A model generated the notes under the pieces. The model ran no database searches. It had not been told where the DNA came from and saw only the letters and a program-made list of their open reading frames with translations. DNA of 64,000 nucleotides. It comes from Erythrophleum ivorense (lineage: Eukaryota; Streptophyta; Magnoliopsida; Fabales; Fabaceae). A program made the position numbers and the translations under genes. Of the stretch, positions 1 to 11,642 are shown in pieces (the stretch's first letter is position 1; every line of letters begins with the position of its first letter). The stretch covers positions 620,001 to 684,000 of the forward strand of contig JAIUCV010000394.1 of the NCBI GenBank assembly GCA_026724425.1, read 5' to 3'.

Positions 1-330
1 GCAACTAAAACAGATCGACGGCTAATACAGATCGGCAAGAAAACTCAAATCTAGAGAGAAGGGAGAGAAAGCTAGAGAGAGAAATCGTACCTTCACAGCA
101 GACGGAAATTGAGAAGAAGCGAAGTAGGAAGGGCCTTTTATAGAAAAGATGCCCGGAAGACGAAGAGACGGAATGATGACTCGCCGACAGGCGTGACTCT
201 CCACCAAAAGACGCCGACTGCATGAGCGACACGTGGCCTTCCTCTTCCAAACGCCGACCCAGTTTCTTTTCCGCGACGCTTCGGGCAGTCTCCGCAGCAG
301 TGCTCGACTACAGAAAAGGGGGGGGGGCAT
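1..330 (+). mobile_element. Tat-type Ty3/gypsy copy 1, internal 3' flank, cut by window edge
   Basis: This stretch is the reverse complement of the segment just inside the second Tat element of the window (about 33972-34330). The two share the CT-rich leader, a TATA box, the segment around TGCATGAGCGACACGTGGCC (222-241), and a G-rich run directly before the LTR that serves as polypurine tract (318-328). The element reads on the plus strand and its body lies left of the window. By homology this segment is the promoter and leader of an antisense gene on the minus strand. The sequence has clearly diverged from the other copy, with many substitutions and small indels. Confidence 0.8.
135..142 (-). 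promoter_or_regulatory. TATA box of the antisense gene in Tat copy 1
   Basis: Minus-strand TATAAAAG occupies the same position relative to the LTR as the TATA box at 34162-34169 upstream of the spliced antisense gene. The gene body itself would lie left of the window. Conservation in two diverged copies supports function, but transcription is inferred. Confidence 0.5.
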
Positions 331-773
331 TGTTGGAGGTGGGCTTAGCACCCCTGCAACTGGGCCGGCCCATGTCAGTAAAGGCCCATCACAGCCGAAG
401 CCTGCCAGCCATTCCTAGGCCCGCCGAGCGAGATCACCTTGCTATAAATAGCGCAATAACTTCTCTTCGGAGGAGCTAGTTGAAAACCGAGGAGAACAAC
501 ATTTACTAAAATACCCTGCCAACCTCCCTGTTCACAAGACTAAAACCAGTCAGTCGATTGATCGCCGAACTCACGATCTACGTCGAGTTCGTCAATCAAC
601 CGATCGCCGAGCTTCTTGCAGATAACTTCGTCGTTCTGCCGAACATTCCGCTTAATCATCCGAGATCGTCATAAACCGAGCTCATCTGTGTAATTTGCCG
701 ATCATCTTACCTTTTAATACTAAAGTCTCAGCCCCATCCTTTATTTAGAACAAGTCTTACCACTCCTAAACCA
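331..773 (+). repeat. 3' LTR of Tat-type copy 1
   Basis: The LTR begins TGTTGGAGGTGGGC after a G-rich tract and ends at CCTAAACCA, about 443 bp. It is homologous in inverse orientation to the 436-bp LTRs at 33536-33971 and 43414-43849, but clearly diverged. Shared landmarks are the GGGCCGGCCCA palindrome (362-372), a TATAAATAG box near 443 and the GCTGAGAC motif near the end. The right TSD would be ATAGT (774-778); the left one is out of view, so insertion into copia 1 is inferred. Confidence 0.85.
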
Positions 774-856
774 ATAGTATCAGAGAGATCCTATACCTAA
801 TTTTTTTCTCTTGTCCTTTGCCGCCGCCGCCGAGCTAACACTCTGTTGCCGCCGTT

Positions 857-3167
857 ATGTGTGCAGTCGCCGCCGTGCCCAACAGCACCGCCGCTAACCC
901 TTATTAACTTAACGCATCTGATAATCCGGGCTCCCTCATCTCGTCTGTCATCCTCAAGGAAGACAATTACCCCGAATGGGCAATTGAGCTCCGAAACTCT
1001 TTACAAGCTAAGCAAAAACTTGGCTTTATCGATGGTACGACAACAAAACCTGCTGCTCATCCCGAACTAAGCCTGTGGCTTGTTGCAAATTCGATGATCA
1101 TCGGCTGGATTCGTACCTCAATTGATCCTAAAATCCGATCGACGGACTCCTTCGTCTCTGAAGCTTCAACCTTATGGAAGAGTCTTCAGGCTCGGTTTTC
1201 CGTTGGTAATGGTGTTCGTAAACAAGTATTAAACGACGAGATTGATGTGTGCAAACAAAACGGGCAATCTGTTCTTGAATATTATGGTCGTTTGACGAAA
1301 CTATGGGAAGAATTGCAGAATTACAGAACCGCACAAGTCTGTCAATGTGAAGCTGCTTCTGCTATTGCCAAAGAACGTGAGGAAGACCAAGTCCATCAAT
1401 TCCTTTTTGGTCTTGATCTCCCACGTTTTAGTCAGATCCGATCCGCCATCACCGGTGAAGATCCTTTACCGTCTCTTAACCAAGCGTACTCCCGTGTTAT
1501 TCGCGAGGAACAAAACCTCAACATTGCACGAGCCAACGAAACTCCAAAAACTGATGCCATTGGTTTTGCCACTAAAGGAGACTCTTCTGCTAGAGTTGCA
1601 GCTGTCTCCGGTTCCCGTTTTCGTGACCGCTCGGCTCTCACCTGTACTCAGTGCAATCGTCAAGGGCATGACGTTTCAGAATGTTTCAACCTTCATGGTT
1701 ATCCTGACTGGTATTATAAACTTAACAAAGGTGGTAGCCGATCTTCTAGTTCTGATCCTAAGGATTCCGCTGGTCGTGGTGCTGTTCAGCGAGGTGGACG
1801 TCCTCCACCAACTCGGGGTCGCGGTCGTGGGAGAGCGAACAACGCTCGGGTTGTTTCCGAACAAAGCCATGATCAGATCGAACAGCTGATCAGCCTCTTG
1901 CAAGCTCAACGACCGGACACCACGTCTGACAAGTTGTCGGGTAAAACATTTTTTTCTGATGTAATCATTGACACAGGCGCTTCCCATCATATGACTGGGG
2001 ATATCTCTCTTCTTTAAGATGTGTTTGATATTCTGCCTTCCGCTGTGAAATTTCCTGATGGAACTAGCTCTCGTGCTACGAAGCGTGGAACGTTGGCTCT
2101 CTCCTCTGATTACTTGCTCTCTGACGTGTTGTTTGTTCCAGATTTTGACTGCACTCTTATATCAGTGTCGAAGCTCTTGAAACAAACTGGTTGTATCGCC
2201 ATTTTTACTGACACGTTGTGTTTCTTACAGGACCGTTTCACGAGGACTTTGATTGGTGCGGGTGAAGAGCGTGAGGGAGTGTACTATTTTACGGGTGTTC
2301 TAGCTGGTCAGGTCAACAAGGTCTCAACGGGTTCTGGCTCGTCTGGAGCATTGTGGCATCGTCGTTTGGGACATCCTTCCGCTAGTGTTTTGATTTCTTT
2401 ACCAAATTGTGATCGATCTCCTAGTGTTGTTGAAGAGATCAAGAGTTGTGATATTTGTTTTCGAGCCAAGCAAACTCGTGAGACTTTTAATGATAGTATT
2501 AATAAAGCTTCAGATTTCTTTTCACTTGTTCATTGTGACGTTCGGGGCTCGTACCTAACCCCTTCTTCTTGCGGAGCTGTCTACTTTCTTACTTTAGTCG
2601 ATGACTACTCTCGCTCCGTTTGGACGTATCTCATGAGTGAAAAATCTGAAGTTGCCCTGCTGATACGTAACTTTTGCGCCATGACGGAAAAACAATTTGG
2701 CAAAACTGTCAAAGCCGTTCGTAGTGACAACGGTACAGAATTTATGTGTCTTTCCGCGTATTTTCAAGAACATGGGATCTTGCACCAGACTTCCTGTGTT
2801 GATACTCCACAGCAAAATCGTCGAGTGGAGCGTAAACATCGTCACATTCTGAACGTGGCACGTGCATGTCTCTTTCAAGCTCAACTACCTGTTAAATTCT
2901 GGGGTGAAAGTATTCTTGCTGCTACTCATTTGATCAATCGTACACATACCAAAGTGTTGCAAGGGAAATCTCCATACGAGATACTATTTGGGAAGCCTCC
3001 GACCTATGACTTGCTACGCACGTTTGGCTGCTTGTGTTACTCTCACCATCGCGCCCGTGACAAGGATAAGTTCGGTCCTCGCAGCAGAAAATGTATTTTT
3101 GTGGGATATCCATATGGCAAGAAAGGTTGGCGTCTTTATGATCTGGAAAAGAACAATTTTTTGTGAG
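857..3167 (+). pseudogene. Copia 1 gag-protease-integrase, broken
   Basis: One frame runs from the ATG at 857 to the insertion point at 3167, broken by in-frame TAA codons at 905-907 and 2015-2017. It ends in a frameshift within the T-run at about 3157-3162. Visible domains are a Gag region of the UBN2/copia type, a CCHC knuckle CTQCNRQGHDVSEC (about 1642-1683), a protease DTGA motif (about 1970), a GAG-pre-integrase HHCC motif (about 2350-2460) and an integrase core. The integrase aspartates lie in HCDVRG and SDNGTEF, and the glutamate in VERKH. The RT half continues at 18173. Domain identity is certain from motifs; the exact copia lineage is not determined. Confidence 0.9.
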
Positions 3168-4476
3168 TGATGTCTCTGCATTTTGTCTCTTTTAAGCTCA
3201 TGTTGCACTTAGATTTTCTCCTATTTTAGCTCATATCTTCAGCATTTTAGTATAGATCTCATGCATTATGCTAATACATAGCATTTAGGACATGCATTGC
3301 ATATTTCGTGCATATGGGAGTTGTATCAGGTGCTTTTGAATGCAAAAGGAGGAGATTTGGAATCAAGAGATAGAAGCATGGAGCAAAGAGAGCAAACGGG
3401 ATGTAAAACGTATGGAGAACCCGTCTGACGGAGGAGAGCTGTGCGATTTAAGAAGAAGGGGAAGTCAACTTAAGTGAGTTGACGTGAAGGGAGCCCTTGT
3501 TTTCCAAGCTCCCACTATATAAGTCTTTACAACCTTTGTTTACAGCAGCTTTTGGGCAGAGATCGAATCTAAAAAAACAAAAATCAAAAACTCTTCCACT
3601 TTTTGGAGATTCACTTGAATATTCCTTTTATAACTTTGAATCTTTCTCTTTAAGTTTTAATCAAGTTAAGTTATTTATTTTTCTTGCTTTATTCTCTTCT
3701 CATCTCACGCTTCTTGCTCTGTCGTGAAATGAAACTCCTCTCCTTAAAAGGAATTTGGCGTTTCTACATGAAGAGTGAGTGAGCCATTTTGGGTCTTGAG
3801 GGATGAGGTAGATTAGGAGAAATTGGGGTCGATTTTGCTTCTAGAGGTGTTTAAATTCTTCCAAAAGTCTTTCCTTGTTGGGTTTTCTTAATGCTAGGTC
3901 TTTCTTGATCAATTAGATCTTGATTTTTGACATTTCCTTCATCAAAAGTGTTTGGAAATTGTTGGACCCAACCAACAAGGAGATTTGCTTGTCTAACCCA
4001 CGATGGTGGTTGTTTAGAGGGCTTATCGGTTTAGGAGAATTGTTTCTTAAGGCTGGCTTTTCTTGAATTCACTAACCAAAAGTTAGCTCCTTTGATTTCA
4101 AGTTTTGCTTTGTGGTTTTCACCATGAAAGTGGGTTAACCTTGTTTTATGAATTCTCCTCCTAAGACTTAGCTCTTAATTGAGTGTTTCTAGACACCCTT
4201 GTTGACCCCTAAATCCTCGCAATCGTTTTCCTCATCCCGAGACCTCCCTCTTTTATTATCGGATTATCAATTTTCGTTGTTGCTCTTTTAATTAAAGTTT
4301 AGTTTTGGTTAATTTTACTCCTTGATTTGAAGATTACAAAAACTCATTGGCTTTGACTTGTTGAATTTCTTGAATTCGAAATTGTCTTATCATTCTCCAT
4401 TTTGGATTGACTCTCAAGACCACAATGACATGAGTGGGATTGGTATTTGAAACCCATACAAAAAATCCTTGTTTCA
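3168..4476 (+). repeat. 5' LTR of outer gag-protease element
   Basis: 1309 bp, the same length as the 3' LTR at 16864-18172 and nearly identical by eye. It starts TGATGTCTCTGC, ends CTTGTTTCA, and contains TATATAAG at about 3515-3523, a plausible core promoter about 350 bp into the LTR. Short open frames inside it are not conserved genes. Confidence 0.93.
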
Positions 4477-4479
4477 ATT

Positions 4480-4492
4480 TGGCGCCGTTGCC
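4480..4492 (+). other. Primer-binding site, TGGCGCCGTTGCC
   Basis: The motif starts 3 bp after the LTR. TGGCGCC-type sites are typical of Athila/Tat elements and pair with a tRNA 3' end. The downstream extension is less G-rich than in the nested element. Confidence 0.8.
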
Positions 4493-4611
4493 ATTTGGAG
4501 AATCTCGTTTAAGCATTTTCGATTTGGAAAATTTTTCAAGATCAAGTTTTTCTTACTTCTCGCATTTGTTGCTCATTTCATATGCTTGCTGTCTCTGGTT
4601 TTTGTCTTTGA

Positions 4612-7338
4612 TTGTTCAGGTTTATACAAACAAGGTCACGTGGACCCGGTAATTTACTTAGCACCAGCGATCTTGACATAGCTGAGCAAGCAAAGCGAGC
4701 ACAGAGAGCACGAAACAGAGCTGAACAGCAGCCGCAAACTGACCCGCAGTTGGCCGCTCCCGAACCTGTGTTCGACGGAATGGCAGACCCAGCAGGGGCA
4801 CATGATGTTCCACCAGGGAACAACCCACCGCACGGAGGGCACCCGAACCATCCTCACCGTCCTGCGCGGCAGATCGGAGCCGGAGATACTCCCAACACCC
4901 ATGTCAACCACCACGGTATTACCCCACCACCAGTCCCCAACAACAATTTCGAAATAAAGCCATGGCTGATATCACTGGTTGAGAGGTATATGTTCCATGG
5001 TCTGCCAGATGAAGACCCTTTAGATCACTTGGATAAGTTTGATCGTTTGTGCGCTTTGACAAAAATAAATGGAGTGTCCGAAGATGGAATGAAGCTGAGA
5101 CTTTTCCCGTTCTCGTTGGGCAACAAAGCTCACGTTTGGGAGAACAACCTTCCCGTCGGTTCAGTCAAGACTTGGGACCAGTGCAAGCACGCCTTCTTGG
5201 CGAAGTTCTTCCCCACCTCACGCACAACAAAGCTGACGAATGATATCTCCAGTTTCTTGCAGATGAATGGAGAAAGCTTTAGTGAAGCTTATGAGCGCTT
5301 CAAGGGGTATCAAATGAAGTGTCTTCACCATGGTTTCTCTAAGGAATCTCTCCTGGGTACTCTATACCGTGGAGCTCTCCCTAAGTACCGCTTGCTTCTA
5401 GACACAGCCAGTAATGGTCACTTTCTGGGCCAAAACGTCGATGAGGGACTGCTGTTAGTAGAAAATATTGCAACAAGTGATTGCAATTATAGTGAGGAGT
5501 ATGACAGAGCTGATAGGGGAAGTTCAGCTCAAGAGGAGAAGCACAAAAAGGAGATTAAGAATCTCAATGACAAACTGGATAAGTTGCTGAGTGGTCAGCA
5601 GAAGCAAGTCCATTTCATAAACGACGAAGACTTTGTTCAGGAGGGGGAGAAAACCCAAGAAGAGGAAGTAAGTTATGTGAATAACCAAGGTGGTTACCAA
5701 AAGGGCTTCATCAACTACAGCCACAATCCTAACCTCTCCTATAGAAGCACAAATGTTGCCAATCCCCAAGACCAAATTTATCCTCCACAACAAGCACAAC
5801 AGCAGGGGGGCCAGCAAGTGGTTTATTACAAGAAAGGTTTTCCACCAAAACCATTTGGTGCACCACCTCAGGGATCTACACAGGCTCAAGCGGGCAGTAG
5901 TTCAGGTTAGGATGCAGATCTAAAGTCCATGTTGCAGCAGATACTTCAGGGACAAGTCAGCGGAGCAAGTGACCTTCACATAAAACTGGCCGAGCTTCAC
6001 AACAAGGTGGATTGTTCTTACCATGATCTTAACAACAAGTTGGAGAGTCTAACTTATAAAGTCCAACACTTGGAGTCCAAGGGCAACCCATCATCTTCTT
6101 CTCAAAAAGGAATCCTTCCGGGGAAACCAATTCCAAATCCAAAGGAATATTGTGGTGCCATTTTCTCTACTACTTCTTGTGCGGTTGGAAATGATGCGAA
6201 TGAAAGAGCTATAGAAGAACTCTCTAGGCTTCTCTATGGTCCAAGTGTTGAGCGTTCGGAGACTGAGAAGACATTCCAAGATGGGAAACGCAATGACAAG
6301 AAGGAGAACGACTCAAAGATTGTTGAACGAGAGGAAACCACAACGGTTGAGCCTCCTCCTTACAAACCTGAGCTTCCATTTCCTAGGAGAGTCCTCACTA
6401 AAGCTCAAAGGAATGTGCTATCCAAATTCCGAACTGATATGAGCGAGATTGGTGTTCATCTACGCAACATAGGAAATATGCAAGAAGCTCACCTCCAAAT
6501 GAAGCTGATTAAGGACATTCTTGCGAACAAGGAGAGAGTAGCTGCGCTTCTGGCGTTCTCTACACACCCAGCCCCGCCCCTTCTCACGCCAAACTCCATT
6601 CCCAAGCTTGAGAATCAAGGGAAGTTCACATTGCCTTGCACCCTTGGAGATTTGAAGCTTGACGATGCCCTTGTAGATTCCGGAGCGAGTGTGAATTTGA
6701 TATCACTTGCTATGGTTAAGCGGCTTGGTATAAAGAGTATGACGTCTCCTACCTCTTCTATCATGTTTGGGGATGCCTCTTCTAAGTCTCCACTTGGGCT
6801 TATCAAAGATTTTCCTTTGAAGATTGGAGAATGCAAGGTTCCAATCGATCTCACCGTTTTTGACATGGTTGATGAAAAGGAGGTACCATTGATCCTTGGA
6901 ACACCATTCCTTACAACTTTTGGGGCATCAATTTACTTTCACATGAAGTTGGTGACTCTCCATCATGTCAACAGCAAGGTTGCTTATCCAATGAAGGTCT
7001 CCCCCACTAGTTATTGTGGAACAGTAACCATTGGAAAGTCACGCATCACGGAGGACCAAGTTGAGCTTGATACGGTTGTGCATCTGCTTGATAAGTGTGG
7101 AGAAGATCATCTGGATGGAGAGTGTCTACCTGACATGTTTGGTGAGCACATGGGAAGTGCTCAAAAGGAGGGGGTGTATAGAGGCGCAAGGGCCAGTCTT
7201 AAGAACAAGAAAAAACGGAAGAAACCACAGCCCCACTCTCTTTATCCAGGTTTGGATGATCTGGTTAAACCCCCCGGTTTCCGTGCTAACGTCATGACTG
7301 TCTCTGTTGAAGGCGTGCAGCCCTTCACCATTCACTAG
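4612..7338 (+). pseudogene. Athila-type gag-protease of outer element, one in-frame stop
   Basis: A single frame runs 4612-7338 and is interrupted only by TAG at 5908-5910. The first ATG in frame is at 4780, but residues encoded upstream also look protein-like, so the start is uncertain. The first half carries a retrotransposon Gag domain (motifs DPLDHLDKF, AFLAKFFPTS and ALPKYRLLLDTAS). The second half has a short coiled-coil (about 5950-6080), a proline-rich patch, then a retropepsin domain with the active-site motif VDSGAS (about 6674-6691) and LILGTPFL (about 6892-6915). The frame ends without entering RT. The TAG could be a mutation or a natural readthrough site between Gag and protease; I cannot decide. 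A homologous, more degraded region is at 47185-49100. Confidence 0.88.
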
Positions 7339-7575
7339 CATGAGCTGAGGAAAGTCAAGCTAGAGACTTAAAACAAGCTCACTTGGGAGGAAGTCCCATG
7401 TTAATCCTTTGTATATACTTAAGTTTTTCATTTTGTTATTTTGTGTGTTTGTGGCTGGAATTTCGTACTGTAGGTTCAGATTGTTAAGTGCAGCTACGGT
7501 TGAAAATGGTGAAATTCCAGCGACTTGATGGAATGATCGATATGTGCTTTGCTGGCGGGTCGGCAAACAGGTTGT
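7339..7575 (+). other. Post-protease noncoding segment of outer element
   Basis: It contains GTCAAGCTAGAGACTTAAAA and CTCACTTGGGAGGAAG (about 7353-7395). The same motif follows the integrase of the Athila element at about 60672-60720. This places the internal deletion between protease and this motif. The segment ends in the left arm of an interrupted palindrome (7554-7575), where the nested element inserted. Confidence 0.7.
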
Positions 7576-9149
7576 TGATGTGTGCCAGACATGGGTGTGG
7601 TATATATGCAAGTAATAAAAACCCTAAGCTAAACATGGTTGCAAGTGCACAACATGTTGTTGTAGTACTTAGGGGTCGATCCACAAGAGAATGCGAATTA
7701 CACACTACACATTTGTACAGATTTGGTTAAGCTAAATCAATAATATGCAAGGGGTTTTGTATTTTGTTTTATAAGGGAAAATTAAATAACAAATGCAAAC
7801 TATACAAACACCATTATTGAACAAAGGACAATCCGCAAAAGACATAAGCCAAATCAATTGAAAAGTTGTTAAATCCGATTTCTATGAACTCAAAACACTA
7901 AGATGTGGTCATCCCACTTTCGTGGCTCCGACCACCTATGTTTCTTAAACCAATGGACTCAGCTTTCACATGGTCATTGAAGAGTGAAACATGCAATAAA
8001 ATCGGGTAATGATTGTTCACAAAACTCCTTAGGTCTACTTTCATAGCCTAAGACGATTTGCCCATCAAATACTAGGACCGGAGATATAACAAGCTTTTGG
8101 AGAGTATATCAACCTTGGATCAAGTCGCTAGTTAGCTACTCTAGCAACAAGCTTTAGGTATGAATAAAGATGGTGAACCATAAGGTTTCCCTTTCTTTAA
8201 CAACCGATTCTTGATGGCTTATCATGTCATGTCTTCTTTGAAAGATCCATGATCCAATAACGAGTCTAAGGGAGTAGAGAGGATCTCATAGGTCTAGGGA
8301 AAGGAGTCGGAATGATAGAGATCAAGCTGCCGCTCTCCCCTAGAGAGAAACCTCTAAACCCTAGACTAGAAGCTAAAACATGCAAGTATGTACAAAATGC
8401 AAAAGAAAAGAAAGAACAAGGAGACCACCTAAGTGGCTCCGGTTTATTGACTGAAAGAAGAAGAGAGTTGTGTCTATTGATTCGTGTTTTTCATACAAGA
8501 GGCTAAAAGCAAGTATATATAGGTGAGGGGAGGCTAGGTCGGCTGAGTTAATGCGCAAAGGAGAAGAGGAAACTTTCCATTTCTTCTCCCCTCGTGAACT
8601 TGCTCTCCAAGTCTTGAGTGAGGCGCGGATGCCAGCTTCTTTTCACGTGTAGAGATGTGGGCTTGAGTCATGATGAGGTTTAGGCTTGGCCCGAAGTGAT
8701 CCCAGTCCATTTTGCTCATCCAAGCTCCATGGGCTTCACTTACTCGCCAGACAGACATGTCTTGGGAGAAAAATATCCTAGGCCGCATTTCTGCTCCAAA
8801 TAGCCCAATTCCACTTCGTCGCGACGCATGACTCAGTTATCTATCTTTCCATATAAAGATCTCATGATTTGGATGTAGGAACGACCCTTTGCCGCGGTCA
8901 TCTTTCGGACGCTTCGATTCTGTCCGAATGCGGAAACCGGCTAACTTGAGTTTTGTTGAAGCTCTTGACTTGGGAACTTGCATGGATCACTGTTTGAAGC
9001 TCTTTTGCCTTCCTTTTGCCATTTTGACCTGTTTGCTTCCCAAAACCACAATATACAAGAAAACTACCTCTTGGATACAAAATCATTATTATTAGGTAAG
9101 AAAATATAAAGAAAACCAAGGTAAAAACATGCAAAATATGGATATATCA
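7576..9149 (-). repeat. 3' LTR of nested minus-strand element
   Basis: Plus-strand ends are TGATGTGTGCCAG and ATATATCA. The few differences from 13508-15080 are scattered substitutions, which indicates a recent insertion. Confidence 0.93.
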
Positions 9150-9188
9150 ACTCCCCCAGACTTAGCCTTTTGCTTGTCCTCAAGCAAA
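9150..9188 (-). other. Polypurine tract and upstream hairpin of nested element
   Basis: On the minus strand GTCTGGGGGAGTT lies next to the LTR. It is preceded by a perfect 8-bp hairpin with arms TTTGCTTG and CAAGCAAA (plus-strand 9169-9176 and 9181-9188) and tetraloop AGGA. The same module, with a compensated base pair, is found in the outer element at 16825-16863. Confidence 0.75.
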
Positions 9189-9599
9189 CTAAGAAAGGAA
9201 AAGAGGTTTGAAAACATGAGAACTCTCAATGCATTTTGAAAATCCACGTTAGCTTATGTTTTAGTAATCCACATGAAAAACGGTTTTGGCTTTGTGATGA
9301 GGAGCATAAGTACTTACATTGAGTTTAGCAGTCGTCCCAAAGTAACCCACACTCCATATGACCATCCGGGCTCACCTCCTTTGACTCCTTTAGTTTTTAA
9401 AGGTGCGGTCTCAACTAGGGGATATCGATCAAAGGGTTTGTGATCTCTTTCTCATCCTCTTGTGTTTAAACACTTATCTTGGCCCTTGTTTCACCTCTCT
9501 CTCTTCTCACTCCTTAAGTCGATTGATCCCTTTTTTAGGGTAGCAAGGTATTTTTTTTATTCGACTTCTTCTCCTCTTTGTGGAGGTTTTTGATGGATC

Positions 9600-9728
9600 T
9601 TCCATAGACGCGAGTATTGATGGTTGTAGCCACCTAATCCCCGGTTACTTGGATCAAAAGGTTTTCCATATACGCGAGTATTGATGGTGGTTGCCACCTA
9701 ATCCCCGGTTACTTGGACCTTGATGCTT
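9600..9728. repeat. Tandem duplication of about 64 bp
   Basis: Two copies start at TTCCATAGACGCGAG (9600) and TTCCATATACGCGAG (9664). Each ends near CCCCGGTTACTTGGA. They differ at a few positions, so the duplication is not fresh. Confidence 0.8.
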
Positions 9729-10398
9729 TTTCTTAAAATTGGAGGGGAGAGAGAGGGGAAACCGAACTCACATAGACTTTCACTATTCAGTGAGGATGAG
9801 GAGTCTTGCCCTTTGTAAAACCAAGCCCCTAGCTGAGAAAGTTAAGTTCATTTAGGTACGGAGTCAAGGGTGGATCCTCCATCGGCTTTTTGGAAATGTG
9901 GTCATTTTTGGTAAACCGATCCGCTCAAAGTGTACATTGAGTGAATGTGTTGCCAAATACTGTTTCAATGGTCACTTAAACATTAGTGTAACATGGTTAG
10001 TTTCAAAGAAAAGGTCATAATTCTTGGACAAAATTTTGACTCAATAAAACGACTCAAAGAAAAAGGGAAAATGAAAAGAAAAATCAAAAAGAGCAAACGT
10101 GTTAGCAATCCCCCCAGACTTAACTTGCACCGTCCCGGTGGAAGCAAATCCAATTAAGAGGGGTGAAAAGGAAAATCGAATATGTTGGGAAAGTGTTTCA
10201 GATTTTGTTACCAAAGTGTGACCATAGGTCATGAAGAGCGGTTTTGCGTTGTTGAGCGACTCCAAGTGTGATATGACAACATCAAATCATTCCTTAGATG
10301 TATTTGGTTGGTGAGTTTTCAATCTGAAGGTGTGATTCCGTCCGGTGTGCAGTGTGGTCGTGTAAGCCCCGTGTGTCGGCCAAAAATGAGGGCTGTGA

Positions 10399-10883
10399 AC
10401 CACATGACAAACCGTTAAGAATTTTATGAACGGGATTGAAAATTTACCGTCCAACATGATGTTTTAGAGCCGCTGGTGAAGTATAAGGTCAAACGAACGA
10501 GCGGTGGTGAGAATTCGTCATCGGGTGGATTCTTCGGCCGGCCGGAAGGTGATGTGAGGGACCACAGCGTGAACCGTGAACAATTCTCTGACCGATCTTG
10601 AAATTCCACCGACCAATCATATATTTTAGGAGCCGTGGTGGAGTTTCAGGTCAAACAAACGAGCAGTTTGGGAGATTCATCATTTGGTGGCCATCCGGGC
10701 GATCCGAAGAGGGCGCAATAGACCACAGCCCAAACGATGATGAATACCTCGACCGGGCTTAAAAATCCGTTGACCAACCTTATATTTTATGACCACTGGA
10801 GAAGTTTGAGGGCAAACGGACGAGCGGTTTGAGATTTCCTTCACAACGTGGTCTAGTTGTCTCCGGGAAGAGATTTTTGACCA
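10399..10883. repeat. Degenerate tandem repeat, about 161-bp period, three units
   Basis: Units begin at ACCACATGAC (10399), ACCACAGCGT (10561) and ACCACAGCCC (10722). Each continues through a GACC(A/G)...ATATTTTA-like stretch and a (T/A)GGTCAAAC(G/A)AACGAGC-like stretch in the same order. Similarity between units is moderate; a partial fourth unit may follow. Confidence 0.7.
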
Positions 10884-11642
10884 TTCTTGAATTTAGCTCG
10901 TCTGGTCGTGGATTTTCCTGTGGAAAGCTGATAATGAAGCTTCAAGAATCCTTTTCCAGGTGGTGGTGTCTCCATGCCGTGATGTTGGTTTTTGTCGGCC
11001 TTCGTGTGCCCGCCATCGACCGGATGTGGTATTCGTGCGTATCTCCTTATCCGTCAAAATTTCTCCGTCCTATCTTTTGGATTTGCCGACCAACATGGTG
11101 TTGTCTGGTCGCCTGTGATGTTTGGTGGACTGAGGTTGAGCCGTTTGTGAGATGGGTCGATTGGGTCCTCCGTGTTACCCGTTTGGCCGGGAAGGTGTTA
11201 CCGGACTTGATATCTTCCATTTGACCCGACCTTTTGGTGATTTTCTTTGACCGATTTGTCTCCGTAATCCTCCTTTAGCATCCCAAGGTGGTGACCGCTA
11301 TGTTGGTGCGCCGGAATAAGGGCAGGATGATTGGGTGGGAATTGGCCGGCGCATGCAAAACTCCTTTGATGGTCTTCTTTGGCACTTAATAATAAAACAT
11401 GTTTTTTTGTGTTTTCGTGGATTTTATAAAATTCCCAAAAAATTCAAGTTAATAATAAAATCAAAATAAAAGAAAAGAAAAGAAAAAAGAAACATGGGTT
11501 GCCTCCCATAAGCGCTAGTTTAAAGTCTTTATAGCTCGACTCCTTGTGTTCCTTAGGTGTTAGGCAAGTGTGGAGGCTGTAGAAAGCTCCTAGTACTGGA
11601 TGGCTCCAAGTGCATCTTGTCTTGTAACACTTCTTTGATCAA

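Larger units (their letters stand above)
9189..11642 (-). other. Noncoding 3' region of nested element
   Basis: About 2.45 kb without a credible gene. It contains a 64-bp direct duplication (9600-9728) and degenerate 161-bp tandem repeats (10399-10883), and is otherwise unremarkable. A second polypurine-like CCCCCCAGACTTAACTTG (plus strand, about 10110-10127) reads on the minus strand as an internal tract. It is the counterpart of the post-ORF2 tract in Athila. Confidence 0.6.

Noticed and set aside
3497..3727. 76-codon frame found three times (3497, 17175, 23534)
   Set aside because: It lies inside the gag-protease LTR just after the TATA box. Repetition comes from LTR copies, and composition does not look selected.
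7360..7730. Open frames repeated at 7.5 kb and 13.5 kb
   Set aside because: They lie in the two LTRs of the nested element and mirror each other because the LTRs are the same sequence.
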